A DNA stretch of 5,245 nt from an uncultured Anaerococcus sp. (GTDB lineage Bacteria > Bacillota > Clostridia > Tissierellales > Peptoniphilaceae). The stretch covers positions 1 through 5,245 of the forward strand of contig CABQOK010000106.1 in the NCBI GenBank assembly GCA_902465755.1, written 5' to 3'. Below the pieces are notes generated by a model. It worked only from the letters and a program-made list of their open reading frames with translations. It did no database searches and was not told where the DNA came from. Every line of letters begins with the position of its first letter. The first letter of the stretch is position 1. This document shows positions 1-5,245 of the stretch, piece after piece. A program made the translations under genes and the position numbers.

Positions 1-848
1 GTTAGGTCCATAGAGAAGTTTGCCCTACCATTTTCATCAGTTTTTAGGTCAAGATCATAGGACTTTTGGTTAGAATCTGTAAGGCTTACCCTGACATTTG
101 CATCTCTAATCGCTTCATTATTATGGCTTACTAAAAAGCTTGCATTGACCTTATCTTTCCCTAACATAAATTCATTCTTGTCCATCTTTATCTCTAGGTC
201 TAATTTTTCCATTAGAGGAGTGTTAGAGTCTACTTTTAGGTCAAGTGTTTCTGTGAAATCATCAAAACCTGACAAGCTAGCATCAATTCTTATTTTGTAG
301 TTCCCTTCTTCAGATAGGTCTTCTCCATCAATATCAAAGATTGCTTGACCGTTTCTATCCGTGTAGATTAGTCTTTTCGTTTCTTTCTTGCTAGGGCTTA
401 TAAGGGTCATATTAACCTTAGCGTATCTTTTTATTTCCTTATATTTATCAGTCACAGTACTTACAAGTCTTAGGTCATCTTTTGGTCTAATAGCTTCTCT
501 TTCTAAAGTGTTTGTTACAAAAAGAGGATTTTCTATACTTGGTGTGAAGTCCTTGCTTTCAACATTGAAGGTATTGATACCGATTAATTTATCTTTATAA
601 TAAATATTTAGCTTATACTTTCCTATAGCTGCATTGTTATCAAGTCTAACGTTAAAGTTAGCTTCGCCAGTTAGGTTGGTTTTGAGCTTGTAGTTAAATT
701 TCTGATTGTGACTTGTCACTATCTCACAAGTTAAATCTTTGTTTGCAATCTGGTTTTGATCTTGATCTCTCATAGATATATTTATGGCAAGCTTTTCGCC
801 TTGTAGATAGTTCATCTTGTCAGTTATAATATTAGCCTTAAACTCTGC
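1..848 (-). repeat. Three tandem ~106-residue MG2/Ig-like protein repeats (third cut by window edge)
   Basis: Within the protease, residues about 600-881 contain a repeating unit seen at protein level. A T-x-x-x-G-x-A-x-F-type strand motif recurs at Gly660 (NLTGEANFNVRL), Gly766 (TDRNGQAIFDI) and Gly873 (TDENGRANFSMDL), spaced 106 and 107 residues. The unit start recurs too: TDKMNYLQGEKL (608-619) and MDKNEFMLGKDK (821-832), 213 residues apart, or two periods; the middle copy is weaker. The TDK-x-x-Y-x-x-G start and the NGxAxF turn resemble macroglobulin MG2 and related bacterial Ig-like folds, which usually form stalks that hold a catalytic domain away from the cell wall. The copies are diverged, so this is not a DNA-level repeat. 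More copies may lie off-window. Confidence 0.6.
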
Positions 849-2645
849 ATCCGCCTCATCTACTTTAACTCGCATTGTATCAAAGACCTTGCTTGAAGAC
901 TTAGCTCTAGCACTAATTACACACTCTCCGTAGCCTACTGCTTTGATATTTCCTTCGCTATCAACCCTACAAACTGTTCTATCAGAGCTTTCCCATCTTA
1001 TATCTTTAGGATCACTTTCTTGAGGCTCTATATCGACCTTTAGTTTTTCTTCTGCTCCAATTTTCATAAGTTTTTCTTTTTCTTTAAACTTGATGCTAGT
1101 TATTTTATTTTCAATATTGCTATCATCATCTATGAAGTCTTTTGAAACAGTAAAAGCTTTGAGAGAAACATTGGCATTTTTAATTTGATCTGTAAGGTCT
1201 GTCCATTTCTTCCCATCTTTACTTACAAAAGACTGTCCGCTACTAGCATCTACCTTAGAGGAAAAACCCTTTATAGGACGTTCTATTGGAATAGGATACC
1301 TGTAACCAGGAGTCTTCATCCTAACAATAACTGCAAATTTCGATCCTTTAGGGATAAAAGTATCGTCTACCCTTACTTTTTCGTAACCGGCATATTCCAT
1401 AGTCCCGTAAGCAATTGATTCCTTGTGGGAAAGCCCTCCGTTTTGATCAACATTAGTATTAATAAATACTTCATATTCACAATTATTAGCAGAAGTCCAT
1501 AGACCAACATTTCTTAAGTAAATATCTTCTTCAGTTGGTCCAAACACATTGGCATAGTAAGACTCCTCGCCAAGTCCTACTTGACTTGTCATTCCCAGCT
1601 TATCGTACTGCCATATTTTTTCATTTTCTTTTATGTCTTCAAGGATGTACTGGGAATTCTGGCTACCTATATTTTTATCATAATATGAAACATAGTAGTA
1701 GCCACCTTGCTTGCCCCAGCCAGTACCCCAAGAGTTTTTACAAATCCAAGCTCCATCTCCAGGAGGGGTTATTTTAAAATTTTTTCTAGAATAATTATCA
1801 TCCCAGCCAACTATAGTTATAGCATGGTTCGGAGCACTTGATCCTTGATAGTTGTGGGCCATGGTTGTTTTATTAAGATGTTCATCTCCTCCCATAACAG
1901 CAGAGTAGACTCCACCATTTTCCATAATCATTTTTTTAAGGAGTTGGTTATCATTTGAATCTCTCCTATCAGGGATAAATATAGCCCTAGTTAATTCCTT
2001 AGCTACAGGTAAGTTTTCTGGAGAATTCGTCCCATATATATCATAGGGGTCATCCTTTTCAAGAACTGGTCCTGACCTTCTTGCAAGATATGCTGTTGAT
2101 ACAGTCCTAGTTCCACCTTCACTTGGGCCCCAGTCAAAACCATGAGTATTTCTCATATGTTTTTCAGAAAAGTCCATCCTCTCATAAGGCATTAGAACTG
2201 ATTCGGCAGATCCGTATGTTGCAAAAGCCCAGCAAGATCCGTTTGGTCCTTGGTCTTTAACCGAGGTTACCCTTCCCTCATCTCTTAAATCATATAGGGG
2301 ATTTTTAGCTATATCTGTATTTAAGCTACTTGTAGATCTAAAGAAGACATTTGGGAAAAATTTCCTCATTGTTGATCGATCAATTGCAGAATAATCAGTA
2401 TAAATTTCATAAGGGTCTTCTTTTATGGCTCTTGATACAATTGGTTCTTTATTAAAATTGTCATTATCTATTTTTTTATCGTCTATTATTTCATCTTCTT
2501 CAAGGTATAGACTTTGATCAACGCTTTCAAAGTCAACTATAGAATCCTCATTATCAGTCTCTTCCTGTGCATAGCTAGGAGAAAGAGCTGTAGTGGCTAT
2601 AATCAAAGATAATAAACTAGCTTTGATTTTTGATATTTTTTTCAT
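1..2645 (-). CDS. Secreted C1A (papain-family) cysteine protease with lectin-like, Big2 and tandem MG2/Ig-like domains; 3' end beyond window
   Basis: The frame is open for 881 codons from ATG at 2645 to the window edge with no stop, so the C-terminus is missing. The start is set by GTGGAGGG three bases upstream. Residues 1-26 form a Sec signal peptide (KK, hydrophobic core, SYA|QEE). Residues 27-115 are a strongly acidic probable propeptide. Residues about 116-330 are a C1A peptidase: Gln132 (oxyanion hole) and Cys138 in QGPNGSCWAFA, His274 in APNHAITIVGWDD, Asn304 in CKNSWGTGWG, so the catalytic set is complete. Residues about 345-500 match the lectin-like domain that typically follows this peptidase type (IWQYDKLGM, YYANVF, GLWTSANN). 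Residues about 511-597 are a Big2 Ig-like domain (ITSIKF, IRWESSD, VDSEGNIKAVGYG). From about 600 on, macroglobulin/Ig-like repeats follow. By family it should act outside the cell on proteins or peptides; substrate unknown. It follows two paralogous secreted-protein genes. A surface anchor may lie off-window. Protease and lectin-like calls are firm; repeat-domain family is less sure. Confidence 0.95.
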   Translation of the reverse strand, partial: MKKISKIKASLLSLIIATTALSPSYAQEETDNEDSIVDFESVDQSLYLEEDEIIDDKKIDNDNFNKEPIVSRAIKEDPYEIYTDYSAIDRSTMRKFFPNVFFRSTSSLNTDIAKNPLYDLRDEGRVTSVKDQGPNGSCWAFATYGSAESVLMPYERMDFSEKHMRNTHGFDWGPSEGGTRTVSTAYLARRSGPVLEKDDPYDIYGTNSPENLPVAKELTRAIFIPDRRDSNDNQLLKKMIMENGGVYSAVMGGDEHLNKTTMAHNYQGSSAPNHAITIVGWDDNYSRKNFKITPPGDGAWICKNSWGTGWGKQGGYYYVSYYDKNIGSQNSQYILEDIKENEKIWQYDKLGMTSQVGLGEESYYANVFGPTEEDIYLRNVGLWTSANNCEYEVFINTNVDQNGGLSHKESIAYGTMEYAGYEKVRVDDTFIPKGSKFAVIVRMKTPGYRYPIPIERPIKGFSSKVDASSGQSFVSKDGKKWTDLTDQIKNANVSLKAFTVSKDFIDDDSNIENKITSIKFKEKEKLMKIGAEEKLKVDIEPQESDPKDIRWESSDRTVCRVDSEGNIKAVGYGECVISARAKSSSKVFDTMRVKVDEADAEFKANIITDKMNYLQGEKLAINISMRDQDQNQIANKDLTCEIVTSHNQKFNYKLKTNLTGEANFNVRLDNNAAIGKYKLNIYYKDKLIGINTFNVESKDFTPSIENPLFVTNTLEREAIRPKDDLRLVSTVTDKYKEIKRYAKVNMTLISPSKKETKRLIYTDRNGQAIFDIDGEDLSEEGNYKIRIDASLSGFDDFTETLDLKVDSNTPLMEKLDLEIKMDKNEFMLGKDKVNASFLVSHNNEAIRDANVRVSLTDSNQKSYDLDLKTDENGRANFSMDL

Positions 2646-2648
2646 TTT

Positions 2649-2655
2649 CCCTCCA
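2649..2655 (-). promoter_or_regulatory. Ribosome binding site of the protease gene
   Basis: On the minus strand this reads TGGAGGG, followed by AAA and the ATG at 2645. It is a strong Shine-Dalgarno match and decides the start, which also gives a well-formed signal peptide. It lies only six bases downstream of the inverted repeat described separately. Confidence 0.85.
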
Positions 2656-2661
2656 CTTATA

Positions 2662-2720
2662 AATAAAGCTGTTGAAAAATATATAGAAATCCCCTAAACA
2701 TTTTTCAAACAGCTTTTATT
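2662..2720 (-). terminator. Inverted repeat, probable (possibly bidirectional) intrinsic terminator after the 463-residue protein gene
   Basis: Arms at 2700-2720 and 2662-2680 can form a 19-pair stem with two single-base bulges on the longer arm and a 19-base loop. The core is GCTGTT(T)GAAAAAT against its complement. On the minus strand the stem begins about 18 bases after the stop codon at 2738-2740 and ends in CAGCTTTATTTATAAG, a T-rich but interrupted tail. Only about four pairs are G-C, so it is weaker than a textbook terminator. The plus-strand side is also T-rich after the stem, but no plus-strand gene is seen. It could instead be an attenuating or mRNA-processing hairpin, because it ends six bases before the next ribosome binding site. 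Confidence 0.6.
2680..2708 (-). promoter_or_regulatory. Candidate sigma-A-type promoter for the protease gene, inside the inverted repeat
   Basis: On the minus strand, TTGAAA (2708-2703) is followed after exactly 17 bases by TATATA (2685-2680). The -35 matches consensus at five of six positions and the -10 at four of six. Transcription would begin near 2673, giving a leader of about 28 bases that contains the ribosome binding site at 2649-2655. The region is AT-rich, so a chance match is possible. The spacing, the position and the terminator-like hairpin behind the previous gene all favour a separate promoter here. Confidence 0.5.
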
Positions 2721-2737
2721 TAATAGTATTTATTTAC

Positions 2738-4129
2738 TTAGTTAAAATCAAATATTAGATATCCATCATCAACTTCGGATTCTTCACTTTCTTCCTCTCC
2801 AAAGTCTGGAACTATTGTCTCCTCTGATGCTCTTAACCTATCCCTATTGTATGTGTAAGTTTCATAGGAACCATATTCAATTTCGTCAGTGTCATGTCCA
2901 AATCCAACAATTATATCATTGTTATCGCTTGGATTAAATCCATCTGGTAAGAAGTCAAAGGATGGATTATTTAACCAAAGGATTTTTGCTATTCTTGCAG
3001 GATCTGGAGTTTGTGATTGTACATTAAACTCTGTCCATGTTATAGCTTCACCGTCTCTTAGAGCTAGGGCTGATTCAAACTCTTCTGGATATTTTTCTCT
3101 CAAATCAGTTATATAATCTCTTAAAATGTAAATACCTTCTGCAGCTCTTTGATAAGAAACGTCTCTTGCTCTTCTTACATCAGTTGCTTTTCTAAGTTCT
3201 TTATCAAAATTTGCCCTATCTTCATTTGATAGATATCTATTAGTTTTACTCTTGATAGTTCTCATTTCGTTAAGTTGCTTATCTATGGTTCCACTTAGCC
3301 ATTTTGGACTAGCATAGATGTCTTCTTCAAGTAAAGCTTGGATACATGAAGATTTTAATCTTGCATCTAATTCTATAAGATTTTTAACTTGAATTTGTTT
3401 CCTACTTTCACGGCTAATATCATCGATTTCTTTTCTTAGAGAGTTTCTTACAAATTCTCTCTTACCCTTTACTCCTACTTCTGAAAGGTCATCCCTATAG
3501 TAGTTGTTATGTAGTCTTCTTGCATCTGAAAGAGACTTATTAAATACTCTTTTTAGATAAACAGTGGCAAAATCATCAGCAGTTAAGTCTGGCATTTCTA
3601 CCAACTCATCCATTACATTTGATATTCTCTCGCAAGCTTGTTCAATTTCATCTACTGATGCAAAAGGATTTAGAGCAGTAACTATAGCAACTGCAACCTC
3701 ACCTGCGGCCTTACTGTGGGCAGCTTGTACCTTATAGATTAATTCTGTTGAACATCTGTGGATGAAAATTCCTGTAAGTCCTAGAAGTTTGATTCTTGGA
3801 GCAATAGAATCTAGGTCATATATTGTTTCAGCATTGAACTTTTGGGCAGCTGGTGGAAGATCAAAAGACCTATCTTCTGCTAAAGTTATCAGATCTTCCT
3901 GATAAGCTTTCATCAAAGGTACATTTTTCACTTGATTGTTTTCTAAAAGTGTAGCTCCTTCTAGCTCATCTTCTTGAGACATTTGTGGGAAATTTTCTTC
4001 ATATTCTTCTATTAAAGAATATTGACCCACATCAGTAACTTCTTCATTGTCAGCACTTGCTATTGTAGGTGAAATTACGTTAGCTAGGATAGCAGCAGCA
4101 AGTGCCATAGCGGCGATTTTTTTCTTCAT
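2738..4129 (-). CDS. Secreted protein of unknown family, 463 residues, paralogue of the gene upstream
   Basis: I do not recognise this family. The ATG at 4129 follows AGGAGG with an eight-base spacer. Residues 1-26 are a clear Sec signal peptide (KKK, hydrophobic alanine-rich core, cut predicted at ASA|DNEEV). There is no lipobox cysteine, LPXTG motif or C-terminal membrane segment, so the mature protein of about 437 residues is probably released or bound non-covalently. Residues 27-90 are an acidic leader-like stretch. Residues about 91-345 are charged and look mostly helical. Positions shared with the paralogue include IYK..Q..H (131-138), NPF (154-156), DFATVY.KR..NK (186-198), ELDARLKS (253-260), TD.RR.RD..Y (316-326) and KYPE.F (346-351). 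The C-terminal part changes character: W-L-x-x-P-x-F-D (385-392), II.GFG (406-411), Y-x-S-Y (419-422) and PDF (441-443). A tail unique to this copy (444-463) is highly acidic. Expected to be co-transcribed with the paralogue; function unknown. Confidence 0.9.
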   Translation of the reverse strand: MKKKIAAMALAAAILANVISPTIASADNEEVTDVGQYSLIEEYEENFPQMSQEDELEGATLLENNQVKNVPLMKAYQEDLITLAEDRSFDLPPAAQKFNAETIYDLDSIAPRIKLLGLTGIFIHRCSTELIYKVQAAHSKAAGEVAVAIVTALNPFASVDEIEQACERISNVMDELVEMPDLTADDFATVYLKRVFNKSLSDARRLHNNYYRDDLSEVGVKGKREFVRNSLRKEIDDISRESRKQIQVKNLIELDARLKSSCIQALLEEDIYASPKWLSGTIDKQLNEMRTIKSKTNRYLSNEDRANFDKELRKATDVRRARDVSYQRAAEGIYILRDYITDLREKYPEEFESALALRDGEAITWTEFNVQSQTPDPARIAKILWLNNPSFDFLPDGFNPSDNNDIIVGFGHDTDEIEYGSYETYTYNRDRLRASEETIVPDFGEEESEESEVDDGYLIFDFN

Positions 4130-4137
4130 AGTATTTT

Positions 4138-4143
4138 CCTCCT
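4138..4143 (-). promoter_or_regulatory. Ribosome binding site of the 463-residue secreted protein
   Basis: The minus strand reads AGGAGG, then AAAATACT, then ATG at 4129. This is a perfect Shine-Dalgarno core with eight-base spacing, and it fixes the start. The rest of the 46-base gap up to the previous stop codon (4176-4178) shows no convincing terminator or promoter, which supports co-transcription of the two paralogues. Confidence 0.88.
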
Positions 4144-4175
4144 AAATACTCACTATAGTTACAATTTAATTTATA

Positions 4176-5245
4176 CTAATTTGGATTAGTAAAATCAGGA
4201 TATATAAGATCCGGATTCTCACCATCCATACTAGTAGTAACAATTTCATCCCTAAGACTTGCCCTTTGACTCACATAAGATTCATAAGGACCACGTTGGG
4301 CTTTTTGACTTCCAAATCCAATAATTATGCTAGATCCAGAAGCCTGCATACCAGCTGGTATTTTATCAAAAGTTGGTGATACGAGCCAAGTAATGCTTGC
4401 AACTTGGTAAGGTTCGATGGTTTTTTGTGGAAGATATAAGTCGAAAGCACCTAACTCTTCCCCGCTAAAGACTTCGGGATATTTATCTAGCAAGGAAGAA
4501 TTAAAATCCCATAGGTCATAAACTGCATCTGCAACTTCCTCATACTTTATATCTCTTTCACGTCTTCTATCAGTCAAAGTCCTAACCATCCTTTGCCATA
4601 TATCAAAATCTTCCTGGCTAATCTTAGGTCTATATCTTGACTTCAACCTATTTTGTCTATTAATCTCTGGCTGAATCACATCCCTAAGCCAGATGTTACT
4701 AGCAAGGACCTCATTGGATAAAAGCACTGAGGAAGTAGCAGACTTAAGTCTCGCGTCAAGCTCTAATAGCTGGCCGAAGGTAATTTTCTTAGTGACTTCT
4801 CTTGCTATATCGTTAACCTCTGTCTTATAAATATTTTGTATATAAGCTTCCTTGCCAGCAATTCCATAATCTCCTTGGTAAAATGACCTATTATAAATCT
4901 TTCTGGCTTCCCTTATATTCTTATTCATAAGTCTTTTTACATAAACTGTTGCCAGATCTCCAGAAGTCATATCTCTCATAGCTCTGATCTTTTCTCTATT
5001 AGAATCAAACTTATCTATTGCCCTAAGAACATCTTTTCTTCCATTGAAAGGATTTATAGCAACCATAACAGCTTCAAAACAAATCTGAGCAGTTAAATTG
5101 TGAGCTTCCTGAATCTTGTAGATGTTTACCGTAGTCATCTCATTAATAAAGCTAGAAACCATTCTTAAAAGCTGAATTCTAACCCCGATCGACCCAATAT
5201 AGAAAAACTGTTGAGGATTATCCACATTAAGATTGCTAGGTAAAT
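4176..5245 (-). CDS. Paralogue of the downstream secreted protein, 5' end beyond window; unknown family
   Basis: The frame is open from the window edge (355 full codons visible) to TAG at 4176-4178. A GTG at 5225 could be mistaken for a start, but the six codons before it (LPSNLN) continue a gap-free alignment with residues 91-116 of the neighbouring protein (LPPAAQ... to ...IKLL; here LPSNLN... to ...IQLL). The gene therefore starts off-window. If it matches its neighbour, about 90 residues are missing, including a signal peptide that cannot be seen here. Shared features in order: IYK.Q.AH, INPF, DLATVYVKR..NK, ELDARLKS, TDRRRERD..Y, KYPEVF, W-L-x-x-P-x-F-D-x-x-P-x-G, III-GFG, Y-x-S-Y and YPDF near the end. 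It ends soon after PDF and lacks the acidic tail of the other copy. In one 24-residue block (starting at GDLATVY) 12 residues are identical, and codons differ, so the duplication is old. No known domain recognised. Confidence 0.88.
   Translation of the reverse strand, partial: LPSNLNVDNPQQFFYIGSIGVRIQLLRMVSSFINEMTTVNIYKIQEAHNLTAQICFEAVMVAINPFNGRKDVLRAIDKFDSNREKIRAMRDMTSGDLATVYVKRLMNKNIREARKIYNRSFYQGDYGIAGKEAYIQNIYKTEVNDIAREVTKKITFGQLLELDARLKSATSSVLLSNEVLASNIWLRDVIQPEINRQNRLKSRYRPKISQEDFDIWQRMVRTLTDRRRERDIKYEEVADAVYDLWDFNSSLLDKYPEVFSGEELGAFDLYLPQKTIEPYQVASITWLVSPTFDKIPAGMQASGSSIIIGFGSQKAQRGPYESYVSQRASLRDEIVTTSMDGENPDLIYPDFTNPN

Noticed and set aside
388..600. Plus-strand open frame of 70 codons with a hydrophobic N-terminus
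   Set aside because: It lies wholly opposite the protease gene, has no ribosome binding site, and its hydrophobicity is explained by the complement of Lys/Glu/Asp-rich coding sequence.
1185..1418. Plus-strand open frame of 77 codons
   Set aside because: Antisense to the lectin-like domain coding region, whose reading is well supported; no start signal or family resemblance.
1535..1777. Plus-strand open frame of 80 codons
   Set aside because: Antisense to the end of the peptidase domain and start of the lectin-like domain; composition is that of a shadow frame.
2889..3116. Plus-strand open frame of 75 codons
   Set aside because: Antisense to the conserved C-terminal part of the 463-residue secreted protein; no ribosome binding site.
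4130..4175. Possible promoter or terminator between the two paralogues
   Set aside because: The gap is AT-rich, with a short ACTATAGT palindrome and a TTGTAA, but there is no properly spaced -10 partner and no stem with a T-run.
1..5245. Mobile element, CRISPR, tRNA or phage signatures
   Set aside because: The three coding regions fill almost the whole window; the gaps are 46 and 92 bases and contain no direct-repeat array, transposase, attachment site or tRNA-like fold.

Overview
The window is AT-rich, and its genes have strong GGAGG-type ribosome binding sites, frequent AGA/ATA codons and Gram-positive Sec signal peptides. This suggests a low-GC Firmicute, probably an anaerobic member of the Clostridia/Tissierellia (Anaerococcus- or Peptoniphilus-like). 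The genus is an inference from style; no taxonomic marker is present. All three genes lie on the minus strand, so transcription runs from high to low coordinates. Both outer genes are cut by the window edges.

Region by region, in transcription order. (1) 5245-4176: a gene without its 5' end, encoding an unrecognised, mostly charged and probably helical protein. (2) 4129-2738: a complete 463-residue secreted protein, a diverged paralogue of the first; the 46-base gap holds a strong ribosome binding site and no visible terminator, so the two look co-transcribed. (3) 2737-2646: a short intergenic region with a long imperfect inverted repeat (terminator-like) and a good candidate promoter for the next gene lying inside that repeat. 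(4) 2645-1: a secreted papain-family (C1A) cysteine protease with a lectin-like domain, a Big2-type Ig-like domain and a tandem array of about 106-residue macroglobulin/Ig-like repeats. It is open at the window edge, so its C-terminus and any cell-surface anchor are not visible.

Functionally, the window looks like part of a cell-surface or secretome locus. The protease is recognisable with its full Gln/Cys/His/Asn active site. The paralogous pair belongs to no family I can name and is the least explained part of the window. By analogy with Cwp84, the C. difficile C1A/lectin-like protease that matures the S-layer precursor, the neighbouring secreted proteins could be substrates or partners of the protease. 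That link is a hypothesis resting only on gene order. I see no RNA genes, CRISPR, insertion sequences or phage genes. Open frames on the plus strand are shadows of the minus-strand genes.
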